Assembly: GCA_022448315.1 (NCBI GenBank)
Contig: JAKVCA010000015.1
Location: forward strand, 242,837-306,836
Reading direction: 5' to 3'
DNA from: Pirellulaceae bacterium
GTDB lineage: Bacteria > Planctomycetota > Planctomycetia > Pirellulales > Pirellulaceae
DNA: 64,000 nt
The notes under the pieces are model-generated. The model had not been told where the DNA came from, searched no databases, and saw nothing but the letters and a program-made list of their open reading frames with translations. Positions 28,041 through 37,317 of this stretch are shown here, in pieces. How positions within the stretch are numbered: position 1 is the stretch's first letter; the number at the start of each line of letters is the position of its first letter. Position numbers and translations under genes: made by a program.

Positions 28041-29735
28041 TCAGGATTGCCGATCGAGATTTCCCGACTTTCGAATCGCCAGCATCAACCTCCCTCCCAT
28101 GGCCATGCTGGTCATGATGCCGAGGAGGCCAAGAATCGAAAGATCTCGAATTCCCCAAAGCCCCTCTCCGGGTAACAGAATCGGGGGGACCTGCATGCTC
28201 AACATGACCGAACTGCCGAGAAATAGGGCGCTGGTCATCAGTCCCATGACCAGGCGATTGACCGAGGGCCCCAGTCGGCGGTGATCAAGATGGACATCGA
28301 ATTTACCTAGCTGGATTTGCTCGATAATCTGGCCCAGTCGAGAGGGAAGATCTTCCGCAAGCTGTTCCAGTTGCAACATGATTCGACGAACCTTTTTGGC
28401 ATGTCTGGTCGGCGATAGCCTGCGCAGCAATAAGCTTTGCCGGAAGGGGTGCATCAGTTCCATGATGCTCATCTTGGGACTTAGTTTCTGACCTGTCCCT
28501 TCAAGGGCAATCAGGACCTTGATCAACATCGCCACTTCGCTCGGAAGGGTAATCCGATGTCGACGAATCATCGACATCATGTCGCCAAGAGCCAAGCTTA
28601 AATTAAATCGGTCCAGCGAGGTGGTGGAGTAGGTTCCCACAAATTCAGCGAGGTCGTTCGCGAATGCGCCCTCGTTCATGTCGGGCGGAATCGACCCGAG
28701 CCGACGAATGAGCGTGCTCAGTATCGGAACATCTTTCCCCATGATGGCCAACAGCATCTCTTCGATGTCTTCCCGCATTCGTTCACTGATGCGGCCCACC
28801 ATGCCAAAATCAAGCAAGCCAATCACGTTACCCCTGAGAACGAGAATATTTCCGGGGTGCGGATCTGCATGAAAAAAACCTTCCTGAAAGATCATTCTCA
28901 GGTAGGCTTCGGCCAACCGTTTTGCGATGTCTTCGAGGTCCGCACCCGATTGCTTGAGTGACTCGATATCCGAGACCTTGACGCCCTCAAGGCGTTCCAT
29001 CGTCAGGACGCGTGTCGTGCTGAGTTCCTCGACCGGTCCGGGGATTTTGATCTGTGATTCACCATCGAAGATGGTGGCAAACTGAACCAAGTTACGTTCT
29101 TCTCGACCGAATTCAATTTCTCTGCGCATGCTTCGCGCGAGATCGGCCACCACCGCTTCCGGGCGATACGCTTTGAATTCGTCCACTCGTTCCGCGAGTA
29201 GAGCAAGGCCCGCCAAAATGTCCAGATCGGTATTGACCACGCGATCAATTCCCTGGTGCTGGACCTTCACGACGACTTCCGGGCCATCACATATTTTGGC
29301 TCGATGGACCTGCCCGATTGAGGCGGATGCGATCGGCTCTTCATCGAAAGCGTCAAATAACGCCTCGAGTGGTTGCCCGAGTTCGGTTTCCACCGTCGTG
29401 CGGACATACTCAAAGTCATCGGGAGAGACTTGGGTCTGAAGTTTCTGCAACTCGGTCGCAAGCTCTCCTCCCACGAGATCGGGGCGAGTGCTCAAGAGTT
29501 GCCCCAACTTGATGAACGTTGGCCCCAGTTCATTGAGAGCGAGCCGAATCCGGGTATGGTGAGATTCTCGTGCAAGGGACCCGCCGGTTGAGGACTTGAG
29601 TTGGTCTTTGAGCAGTTCGATATTCAAGCGACTCAGCCAGTCCGCAAGCCCGTATTTGCTGAGCACCGAAAGAATTTCCGTCCAGCGTCGAACGTTGCGG
29701 TATAGCTGTGGAATCGACGAGATACTTCGTTTCAT
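28041..29735 (-). CDS. AarF/UbiB (ABC1) family atypical kinase
   Basis: The 564-residue protein belongs to the UbiB/ADCK family of atypical kinase-like ATPases, associated with quinone or isoprenoid-lipid metabolism. Family motifs are in order: KLGQLLSTRPDLV (the KxGQ motif), ASASIGQVHRA (the Ala-rich nucleotide loop), VVVKVQHQGI with the catalytic Lys, GFFHADPHPGNILV and LLDFGMVGRIS (the DFG equivalent). Two hydrophobic helices close the C-terminus, as in UbiB. The ATG at 29735 gives a family-typical N-terminus; the open frame to 30233 runs antisense into the divergent esterase gene, so it is rejected. No ubi or men gene is adjacent, so I give no symbol. Confidence 0.9.
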   Translation of the reverse strand: MKRSISSIPQLYRNVRRWTEILSVLSKYGLADWLSRLNIELLKDQLKSSTGGSLARESHHTRIRLALNELGPTFIKLGQLLSTRPDLVGGELATELQKLQTQVSPDDFEYVRTTVETELGQPLEALFDAFDEEPIASASIGQVHRAKICDGPEVVVKVQHQGIDRVVNTDLDILAGLALLAERVDEFKAYRPEAVVADLARSMRREIEFGREERNLVQFATIFDGESQIKIPGPVEELSTTRVLTMERLEGVKVSDIESLKQSGADLEDIAKRLAEAYLRMIFQEGFFHADPHPGNILVLRGNVIGLLDFGMVGRISERMREDIEEMLLAIMGKDVPILSTLIRRLGSIPPDMNEGAFANDLAEFVGTYSTTSLDRFNLSLALGDMMSMIRRHRITLPSEVAMLIKVLIALEGTGQKLSPKMSIMELMHPFRQSLLLRRLSPTRHAKKVRRIMLQLEQLAEDLPSRLGQIIEQIQLGKFDVHLDHRRLGPSVNRLVMGLMTSALFLGSSVMLSMQVPPILLPGEGLWGIRDLSILGLLGIMTSMAMGGRLMLAIRKSGNLDRQS

Positions 29736-29972
29736 GAGACGTTTGACTCTGGAAATCGAAAGTGGGTGAAGCTGCCGGGTCGCGGAGGAGCCACCGGGGA
29801 TCTCCTGCAGGATTATGCCGGGTTCGTAGATTGTGCGTGCTTCCTCTTGTATCATCTTAACCCACAAGTCCGCGTCCGAGCGAAAATCTCGAAAGTTGGA
29901 GGCGTTCAATGGGCCGCCGACAGGGGCTGTAAGGGCAAGGACCTTTCGATCTTCCAACAAGGAGTGATGTTC

Positions 29973-31388
29973 ATGAAACTGCCTAAATGGGTCGCTTTGA
30001 GCCTTTTGGTTCTTCTGGCGAAATTCAGCGTCGTTCAGGCCGAAGTGCGTCTGCCTGCAGTGCTTACGGACCACATGGTGGTACAACGCGAGAAGCCGAT
30101 CCTCGTTTGGGGCTGGGACGACGCCGGAAGTGAGGTTGTCGTATCGATCGGGGGCCATCAGGCCAAGGCAAAAACGGATGCCGATGGACGTTGGCAAGTG
30201 GCGTTGCCACCCCATAAGGCAGGAGGTCCTCATTCAATCAAAATCAAGGGGACCAGCGAATTGACGCTCACCGATGTCTTGGTCGGCGAGGTGTGGCTAT
30301 GTTCGGGGCAATCGAACATGGAATGGACGGTCAATAACTCGAACAACCCCAAAGAGGAGGTTGCCGCAGCTAACCATCCTCAGATTCGGCATATCAAGAT
30401 TCCTCACGTTCCCGCGGATCAGCCGCAGAGCGACGTGAGTTCCCAAGGTTGGCAGGTCTGCAGTCCACAGACCGCCGGGAATTTCACGGCCGTTGGCTAT
30501 TACTTCGGACGCAAGCTCCAGCAGGAGTTAGAAGTGCCCATCGGACTGATCGGTTCGAATTGGGGCGGCACCCGGATTGAGCCCTGGACACCGCCCGAGG
30601 GATTTCGGGCCGTTCCTGCACTCAAAAACATCACGGACAACCTCAAAGATTTTCCGATTAAAAACAAAGAAGGTCGGATCAATCATCAGTCGGCTCTGGC
30701 ACTCTACAACGGCATGATTTCTCCCCTGTTGCCCTATCCCATTCGCGGGGCCATCTGGTATCAGGGCGAGTCGAATAATGGTGAAGGCATGCTGTATTTT
30801 GAGAAGATGAAGGCGTTGGTCGCCGGCTGGCGTAGCGTTTGGAATAATCCGGAGATGCCTTTTTATTTCGTGCAGTTGGCGCCGTTCAAATACGGTGGAG
30901 ATCCAACTCGACTTGCGGGAATCTGGGAAGCCCAGACCAAGGCCTTGGAGATTCCTCACACCGGCATGGCGGTGACTGTCGATATCGGAAATGTGAAAGA
31001 TATCCACCCAAGAAATAAGCAGGATGTAGGCAAGCGGCTCGCGCTTTGGGCACTCGCGAAAGATTACGGAATGAAAGATGTCGCCTACTCGGGTCCGCTC
31101 TACCGCGGGATGACGGTGGATGGAAACAAGGTTGTCCTAAGCTTTGACCATGTTGGGGATGGATTGGTTTCGCGAGACGATCAACCTTTGTCTTGGTTCA
31201 CCGTAGCGGGCGACAATAAAGCATTCGTTGAAGCCAAAGCGGAAATTGTTGGAGACACGATCGTGGTCTCGTCGGATTCGGTGGAGAAGCCCGTCGCCGT
31301 TCGTTTTGGTTGGCATCAGGAAGCAGAGCCCAATCTGTCGAACAGCCACGGCTTGCCGGCTTCTCCCTTCAGGACCGATGCTTGGTAG
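29973..31388 (+). CDS. Sialate O-acetylesterase-like SGNH hydrolase
   Basis: The 471-residue exported enzyme has a signal peptide (about residues 1-24, ending VVQAE) and matches the sialate O-acetylesterase family. It shows the serine block LCSGQSNMEW, the YQGESN segment, and a C-terminal VDIGNVKDIHPRNKQ carrying the Asp-x-x-His catalytic pair. Members deacetylate carbohydrate esters such as acetylated sialic acid or plant/algal polysaccharides. GGAG lies 8 bases before the ATG at 29973. A strong terminator follows. No other sialic-acid gene is near, so algal polysaccharide de-esterification is as likely as sialate; this is an inference. Confidence 0.92.
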   Translation: MKLPKWVALSLLVLLAKFSVVQAEVRLPAVLTDHMVVQREKPILVWGWDDAGSEVVVSIGGHQAKAKTDADGRWQVALPPHKAGGPHSIKIKGTSELTLTDVLVGEVWLCSGQSNMEWTVNNSNNPKEEVAAANHPQIRHIKIPHVPADQPQSDVSSQGWQVCSPQTAGNFTAVGYYFGRKLQQELEVPIGLIGSNWGGTRIEPWTPPEGFRAVPALKNITDNLKDFPIKNKEGRINHQSALALYNGMISPLLPYPIRGAIWYQGESNNGEGMLYFEKMKALVAGWRSVWNNPEMPFYFVQLAPFKYGGDPTRLAGIWEAQTKALEIPHTGMAVTVDIGNVKDIHPRNKQDVGKRLALWALAKDYGMKDVAYSGPLYRGMTVDGNKVVLSFDHVGDGLVSRDDQPLSWFTVAGDNKAFVEAKAEIVGDTIVVSSDSVEKPVAVRFGWHQEAEPNLSNSHGLPASPFRTDAW

Positions 31389-31420
31389 TCACGAGGTGGA
31401 CAGGATCTGGAATTGCAGCA

Positions 31421-31457
31421 GCCAGCGGAATGCGACGGATTCCGCTGGCTTTTTTTA
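31421..31457 (+). terminator. Rho-independent terminator after the esterase gene
   Basis: A perfect 11-bp stem (31421-31431 with 31439-31449), loop of 7, is followed by a run of eight T, 32 bases past the stop. Confidence 0.93.
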
Positions 31458-31788
31458 TGCAGAGCTCTTGGGGCCTTGAGACTCTTGGGCGCGTTGGTCG
31501 CGGCAGCACATCGGTGGGACGCAGGAAGAACTACACTTGCCACCGAGCCAGATTCTCCACGATCGCATCCGTCAGCTACTGATGAAACCCCGCGATGAAC
31601 CCGAGAGTCGGTCGGTCAGCATGCTTCCAGTCCAGATAGCGAGGACATTGGCGTTGAGCTCACGAGGTATAACCTGACGGAATGTCCCTGCGGAGTCACG
31701 ACGCAGAATTGCGGTGAGGTCGGCGAAGGGATACGATTCATGGTTGTGACCGTCGCAGCATGCTCATCTTCTTTTTGTTCGGTTTGGC
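31458..31788. other. Non-coding stretch upstream of the sigma-54 activator gene
   Basis: No gene is supported in these 331 bases. A minus-strand frame crosses them but continues antisense into the activator gene. The activator promoter is expected here. Confidence 0.5.
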
Positions 31789-33714
31789 ATGTCCATGAAC
31801 CCATCGAACTCCGATTCCGATTCTCGCGCTGAACGAATTCTGCACTGGTCCCGTCTGGCGGCGGATACGTCGGACTCCTTCGGATTTCTTCAGGAATCGC
31901 TCGAATTCTGGCTGCGTCAGTTTGAGATGAACTACATCGCAGTGGTCGAAGCGAAACGCGGTCAGTGGGAGCTCCTCGCGGATTCTGGTTCCGAGCAAGA
32001 ACTCCCATTCGAGGAGTTGGGTGTGGTGTTGGATGAGGAGCGGCCGCACTCCTCTGGAGCTTGGCGCATCCTGCCCTTATTGATCGGACCGGGGCAGGCC
32101 AAATTGTTGGTCGTCTTGCTTCGGGAGGATGACCGTTCAGTTTCCGCTTCAATGCTTCAGGAAGATGCCCAACACTTAGGTGGCCTTTGGCAATCCGCTG
32201 CGAAAAATGAGCGACGGCAGTGGCGATTGGATCGGTTGGAAGCCATTCTCGAAATCGCGGCTCAATGGAATCAAACCCACGAGATGACTCCATTGCTTCA
32301 TCGAATGGCGGAGGCCTCAACGCGACTTTTGCAAGCGGAGCGAGCCAGTATCTTTCTTTGGGACAAGGCCAATTCGATTCTGGTGGGGCGACCAGCGCTG
32401 GGGGTCGAGGGCAACGCGCTCGAGATCCCCGACAACGCTGGACTGGTCGGGCATGTTGTTCAAACGGGCGAAGTTGGACGAGTTGATGAGAACCACAAGC
32501 AGGACGCAGCGCTCGTCAATCGGGAGGTGGATCGGCAGCTGAACTTCGATACACGGACGCTACTCTGCGTTCCGTTGAGAGGTATCGATGGGGAGATCTT
32601 CGGCGCGTTTGAAGTCATCAACAAGGAAAACGGTAACTTCCATCTTGAGGATGAAGAGGCATTGACCGAGTTGGCCGCCCATGCGGCCGTGGCGCTCGAG
32701 AATACTCAAGAACGGGAACAACTGGTCTCCACGCAACGACACCTGGCCGAGGAGGCGGCCGCCGGAATCGAGTGGGTGGGGGAATGTGCGGCGATCGAGT
32801 CACTTAGAAAAACGATTCAGAGGATTGCTTCCACCGAGTTGGCCGTCCTTGTGTTGGGTGAAAACGGTACTGGCAAAGATGTGGTTGCGCGCATGACGCA
32901 CTTCTTGAGTGATCGCCGTGACCAGCCGTTCGTCGCGGTCAACTGCGCGGCTATCTCGGAGACGCTCCTGGAGAGTGAGTTGTTCGGACATGAAAAAGGA
33001 TCGTTTACCGGAGCCCACGAAGAACGTGCGGGTAAATTTGAAACTGCAAATGGCGGCACCCTGTTCCTTGACGAAATAGGCGACATGAGTCTTGATGGGC
33101 AGGCGAGTCTACTTCGTGTCCTCGAGGATAAAGTGGTGGTCCGTGTTGGAGGCAGTCGACCCATCGCGACCGACACGAGAGTCTTTGCGGCAACGAATCA
33201 AGATCTGGTTCAACTCGTCCGCGAAAAGAAGTTTCGCGAGGATCTTTATTACAGGCTTAACGTGGTGACGCTGGAGTTGCCACCGCTTCGCGATCGCGGT
33301 GACGACATTGTGCTGCTTGCCGATTTCTTTCTTCGAAGCTTCGCTCAGCGGGCACGACGGCCAGTGCCCAAATTCACGTCGGCGGCTCGAAGGCGATTAC
33401 TCGAGCATACGTGGCCCGGAAACGTGCGGGAGTTACGCAATTTGATGGAGAGATTGGCGTATCTGTCGGAGGAAAACCGGATCGATGCGAGCGATCTGAG
33501 TTTCATCATTGCCCCTAATGAAGTGGAGAGTAATCTACATGCCTTGCATCGCTCTCTCTCAGATGCCACTCGAGAATTCCAGGTCGAGTTCATCACCCGC
33601 CATATTGACGCTGCGAAGGGTCGGATGACCGAAGCGGCTGAAAATCTGGGTCTTCATCGATCGAACCTGTATCGGAAAATGAAACAGCTTGGGATGTCGG
33701 TCGAAGAGCAGTGA
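31789..33714 (+). CDS. Sigma-54-dependent transcriptional activator with GAF sensor
   Basis: The 641-residue protein has a divergent GAF-like N-terminus (about 30-140), a clear GAF domain (about 165-305), a sigma-54 AAA+ domain (about 328-555) and a Fis-type helix-turn-helix at about 600-636. The AAA+ core has Walker A GENGTGKD (357-364), the sigma-54 contact loop GSFTGA (404-409, Ser for the usual Ala), and Walker B TLFLDE (424-429). It should hydrolyse ATP to open promoters bound by sigma-54 RNA polymerase when the GAF domain senses its ligand or a partner. There is no receiver domain. The start (31789, or ATG at 31795) lacks a strong ribosome-binding site. It is flanked by non-coding regions, so its targets may be elsewhere. 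Confidence 0.93.
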   Translation: MSMNPSNSDSDSRAERILHWSRLAADTSDSFGFLQESLEFWLRQFEMNYIAVVEAKRGQWELLADSGSEQELPFEELGVVLDEERPHSSGAWRILPLLIGPGQAKLLVVLLREDDRSVSASMLQEDAQHLGGLWQSAAKNERRQWRLDRLEAILEIAAQWNQTHEMTPLLHRMAEASTRLLQAERASIFLWDKANSILVGRPALGVEGNALEIPDNAGLVGHVVQTGEVGRVDENHKQDAALVNREVDRQLNFDTRTLLCVPLRGIDGEIFGAFEVINKENGNFHLEDEEALTELAAHAAVALENTQEREQLVSTQRHLAEEAAAGIEWVGECAAIESLRKTIQRIASTELAVLVLGENGTGKDVVARMTHFLSDRRDQPFVAVNCAAISETLLESELFGHEKGSFTGAHEERAGKFETANGGTLFLDEIGDMSLDGQASLLRVLEDKVVVRVGGSRPIATDTRVFAATNQDLVQLVREKKFREDLYYRLNVVTLELPPLRDRGDDIVLLADFFLRSFAQRARRPVPKFTSAARRRLLEHTWPGNVRELRNLMERLAYLSEENRIDASDLSFIIAPNEVESNLHALHRSLSDATREFQVEFITRHIDAAKGRMTEAAENLGLHRSNLYRKMKQLGMSVEEQ

Positions 33715-34228
33715 GCCTCGCAGTAGGCCGGAGGCTCTCCGCCATTCCCACCTGCCTTGGAGTATCGCTCTTGTGGGTGGGTGTGTTTGCCAAATTTCCT
33801 CGGTTTTGACCAAGACTCTGACCCTGGCAGGGTGTTGATTAACAGGGCCGAAAATTTAGGCGTTGGTCAGATGCCGACAGCAGGCCTAGGATGGTTCGTT
33901 CGGGTAATCATTTGCCGCCATATCGTGGGGTTGGCCACTCACTGTTGCACCCTGCCGACGGTGTTGGCGTGAAAGTTTTGATTTGGGCTCCGAATACCGA
34001 ACCCTTTATGTCGAACGTAAGACTTATAAAAGACATGATGCTTATCTCGGTTGCTCCGGCGCAGAGGTTTGCCGTGACAGAAATATGGGAGTTGGTTATA
34101 CTGAGGGGGTAAGGCACTGAGGAATCGCTGGCTCCCCTCCCCAATCTCCCGCCCAGAAAGTCGCCCTGTTGTTGGAAGTATTTTCACGGATCAGGTCTGA
34201 TTTCCCACCCTCTTAAATTGCAAACTCC
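33715..34228. other. Long non-coding region upstream of the HlyD-type gene
   Basis: This 514-base stretch contains only short open frames with no family resemblance and no visible hairpin terminator or RNA gene. Confidence 0.5.
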
Positions 34229-35800
34229 ATGAAACTCAAGACGAAATCGTCCAAGGTTTGCTTTCGCCTGCGACCTCACGTTGGCATGTCCAACGCGGCT
34301 TTGTTGGCGGCGGTTGCGGTTACCCTGATCATTGCTGGTGTGGCCTATTTCGCTTTGGCACCCGGCAAGAGCCGTATTGCCATTGATCCGATTCTTCAGA
34401 CGGTGGAAAGCCAAGACTTCGAAGCCATTGTTCTTGAGCAGGGTGAGGTGCGGAGTTCAGAGAATCGCGAGTACAATTGCGACGTCAAGTCCAGATATGG
34501 TGGGACCTCCGTCAAAGATATTCTGGTCACTGAGGGCGACTTTGTCGTAGAAGGCCAGGCGTTGGTGAACCTTGATAGCTCAATGCTTGAAGAGGCCCAG
34601 CAAAAGCAGGTGATCGCCGTTCGTAACGCAGAGAAAAGAGTGCAAACCGCCCTCAGTAATCTTGAGGCGGCCAAAATCGCCAAGCAGGAATATTTGCTCG
34701 GGTTGTTTGAACAGGATAAACGCCAGTCGGAAAACGAGATTTTCCTCGCGGAGGAAGAGTACCGGCAGACGGAAGAAATCGCCAGATTCAGCGAACGATT
34801 GGCTGCGAAGAGTTATATCACTGACCTTGAACTTGAGGCCGCAAAGTTTGCGGTTGAACGCGCGAGAAACAAATTGGAATTGGCTCGGATCCAACTGGAA
34901 GTGTTGGAGAATCAAACCAAGAAGCGTCAGGAAATTAAATTCGATTCTGACATTTCCGCACTGACCACTGAACTTCAGAACGAGCGGGAAATCTTGAAGA
35001 CCGAGCAGGCACAGCTTGATGAAATTCAAGATCAGATCACGAAATGCATCATCAAGGTTCGTCCTGGCGAAGAAGGTGAAGTGGTCTTCGCGAACATCTT
35101 CTCTTCCCGCGGCAACTCTGAATGGGTGATGGAAGAAGGTGCAAAGGTTCGTGAGGGGCAGACTCTGATCAAGTTGCCGAACAAGTCAAAAATGGAGGTT
35201 TTTGCCAAGGTCAACGAGTCGCAGATCAAGGCGGTCCAGAAAGGGCAAACGGTCAGTGTCAAAGTTGATGCCATGCAGTCGGACGAACCGCTGGAGGGGA
35301 TTGTCCAGCAGGTCAACAATTATCCCGAACCTGAAAGCTGGTCGAGTGGTGGCATCAAACGCTTTGGCATTACGGTGAGGATACTTAACCCACAACCCGA
35401 TCTGCGTTCCGGAATGAATGCTTCCGTGAGTGTGCAGACCATGTACGAAAAAGATGCCATTCAGGTTCCCGTTCAAGCGCTTGCGGAACGAGAGGGGGTC
35501 TATTTCTGTTTTGTGAAACGTGATGAAAGCTTCGTTCCTGTCGAAGTCGAAGTAAAGGCGACCAACGCCAAGACGGCATGGATCGGATCGGGGCTTGAGG
35601 TTGGCGAAAAGGTCGTGATGGCCCCGCGGCAATACGACGTTCTGGAAATTCCCGATATCGTAACTCCTGCACGCCAAAAGGAAGGTGAGCGGGTGGCAGA
35701 TGGCGAAAACTTCGTGGAGCCCGGCAAAGCTGAAGAAACTCGGAAGACTTCCATGAAGCGTGGCAACGTTGCAGAAGCGAAGGACGGTTCCGCCAGCTGA
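34229..35800 (+). CDS. HlyD/RND-type membrane fusion (periplasmic adaptor) protein
   Basis: The 523-residue protein has an N-terminal transmembrane helix (about 22-43). A split lipoyl/barrel-sandwich domain follows (VKDILVTEGDFVVEGQALVNLDSS near 95-115, closing near 300-325), then a long coiled-coil hairpin (about 115-280, Glu/Gln/Lys-rich) and beta-barrel/membrane-proximal segments (SKMEVFAKVNESQIKAVQKGQTVSVKV and SGMNASVSVQTM). A charged C-terminal tail ends the protein. Such adaptors link an inner-membrane ABC or RND pump to the outer envelope. No transporter ATPase or permease lies nearby: the next gene is on the opposite strand. No ribosome-binding site is obvious before the ATG. Confidence 0.9.
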   Translation: MKLKTKSSKVCFRLRPHVGMSNAALLAAVAVTLIIAGVAYFALAPGKSRIAIDPILQTVESQDFEAIVLEQGEVRSSENREYNCDVKSRYGGTSVKDILVTEGDFVVEGQALVNLDSSMLEEAQQKQVIAVRNAEKRVQTALSNLEAAKIAKQEYLLGLFEQDKRQSENEIFLAEEEYRQTEEIARFSERLAAKSYITDLELEAAKFAVERARNKLELARIQLEVLENQTKKRQEIKFDSDISALTTELQNEREILKTEQAQLDEIQDQITKCIIKVRPGEEGEVVFANIFSSRGNSEWVMEEGAKVREGQTLIKLPNKSKMEVFAKVNESQIKAVQKGQTVSVKVDAMQSDEPLEGIVQQVNNYPEPESWSSGGIKRFGITVRILNPQPDLRSGMNASVSVQTMYEKDAIQVPVQALAEREGVYFCFVKRDESFVPVEVEVKATNAKTAWIGSGLEVGEKVVMAPRQYDVLEIPDIVTPARQKEGERVADGENFVEPGKAEETRKTSMKRGNVAEAKDGSAS

Positions 35801-35927
35801 GCGACGAACCTTCCCGGTGAGTTGAGCTTTCCGAAAGCCGGTCAGAGTTGGGGAGGCATGGCGAATTTAGTCAAGTAATCCCTCAGAACGACCGCACCTC
35901 ATTCTTTATGAAATCCAGCTTCCGCAT

Positions 35928-36986
35928 CTACGCGGAGAAGACCGGAACATAGTTCAATGGCATTTGCAAAATGATGCACGCCATGGCCGTTCCGAATTCG
36001 GCACCAACCTGAGCATCGTTCCACGAGCCGTCACCGTTCTGCGTTTTCAATAAATGATCTCGAATTTTTGGGTACCAGCTGTCCCAGTACTGCCCTCCTG
36101 CGTGCCACATGGCTTGGACGGCATAGTATTGGCCGTAGAAGTAATAGCTGCCTCCGCTGGTCTGCGAAGATCGCTGTAGCCACTTCAGCCCTTTCTCAAT
36201 CTGTTCTCCGTCGTAAATCCCAGCGCTGTAGAGGGAGACCACACCCGCCGCGGTCAGCGGGAATGAACCCTGACTTCCTCCGGTTAACGTGTAGCGAAAA
36301 CTTCCATCAGAATTCTGGCTTCGTTTCACGTACTCAATGCATTTTTCCCGTGTCTCATCAGGGACATTGATGCCCGCATCGCGTGCGGCTCGGAGTGCCA
36401 TGATTTGACAGATGGTAATCGAAAGGTCCGCGTCACTTTTCTGAGGTTGATACCGCCATCCTCCTTGGTTGTTCTGGCAGCGGACAATCAACGCGACCGC
36501 TTTCTTCAGTTTTTCGCCGAGTTCGGGCTTTTGCGACACGCCATAGGATTCAGAAAGAAACAGGGTCGCAAAGCCATGGCCGTACATGTTGTCGTAGCCA
36601 CCGGGGACGGCGATGTAGCCGGACTCCGCAGTATTTCTGATCAAGTAATCCACGCAGGCGTCGACGTAAGATCCGTAGGGACCATCCCCAGGGACCGAAC
36701 CGCTGCACATAAAGGCCAGGCCGCCAAGGCCCGTGACGGCGGTTCCTGCGGCGTAGCCTGAGGTGCCAAAGGCTCCTGCCAACTTTCCCGACTTGACCTG
36801 CTTTCTCGTCAAAAAGGTGAGGCCGCGGTCAATGGCCGTTCGTGCTTCAGGGGTGATCAACTCGGCCGGAGACTTTTCAGATTCAGAAGCAGGTCGTTGG
36901 CCTTCAGCCAGCGTGGGCAGCGTTGCTGAACCCAAACCGGTAGCACATAAGTGCAGGAACCGTCGTCGGTGAGGGAGCGAAATCAT
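35928..36986 (-). CDS. Tat-exported prenyltransferase/squalene-oxidase-repeat protein
   Basis: The 352-residue protein begins with a twin-arginine-type leader (RRRFLHLCATGLGSATLP). The rest is an alpha/alpha-barrel of the terpenoid cyclase/prenyltransferase fold, with repeats such as RGLTFLTRKQ, NQGGWRYQPQKSDADLSITICQIMAL, SQNSDGSFRYTL and TQNGDGSWNDAQVGAEFGTAMACIILQ. The repeated GGW/DGSW elements are QW-like motifs. The DXDD catalytic motif of squalene-hopene cyclases is not evident, so cyclase activity is doubtful. Two larger membrane-anchored relatives lie at 57458-61238. The protein probably acts outside the cytoplasm; function is unknown. Confidence 0.88.
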   Translation of the reverse strand: MISLPHRRRFLHLCATGLGSATLPTLAEGQRPASESEKSPAELITPEARTAIDRGLTFLTRKQVKSGKLAGAFGTSGYAAGTAVTGLGGLAFMCSGSVPGDGPYGSYVDACVDYLIRNTAESGYIAVPGGYDNMYGHGFATLFLSESYGVSQKPELGEKLKKAVALIVRCQNNQGGWRYQPQKSDADLSITICQIMALRAARDAGINVPDETREKCIEYVKRSQNSDGSFRYTLTGGSQGSFPLTAAGVVSLYSAGIYDGEQIEKGLKWLQRSSQTSGGSYYFYGQYYAVQAMWHAGGQYWDSWYPKIRDHLLKTQNGDGSWNDAQVGAEFGTAMACIILQMPLNYVPVFSA

Positions 36987-37317
36987 AGTTGATTTGTGAT
37001 GGGAGTCCTGAGATTTGCGAACCGAACGGCCTGATTGAGTGGAAAGCGATGCAACTCAGCGGCCTCTTCGCCGCATTCTAGCAGGTTTACTCGAACCTGT
37101 CCTTTCTGGGGCATCATTGACGGTCTCCGCATTGACTCGATAAACTTGCGGCTTCCATCCCTAGTGGTCTTTGCCCCCGTTGAAAGCGGAATCATGGGTA
37201 AAGGCTGGATCGGGAGTCACCTTCCGCGGCGGAATGGAACGGTTTTGAAAATACCTAACGACTGAACTGCTATGGGTTTACGTCGATTTCAAGTCGCTCA
37301 GTCAGGAGTTTGACCCT
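36987..37317. other. Intergenic region between divergent genes
   Basis: This 331-base region separates the Tat-exported protein gene from transketolase and should contain both promoters. No gene is supported. Confidence 0.55.

Noticed and set aside
29766-29972. An N-terminal extension of the esterase frame.
   Set aside because: The extension lacks a signal peptide and the ATG at 29973 has a good ribosome-binding site and signal peptide.
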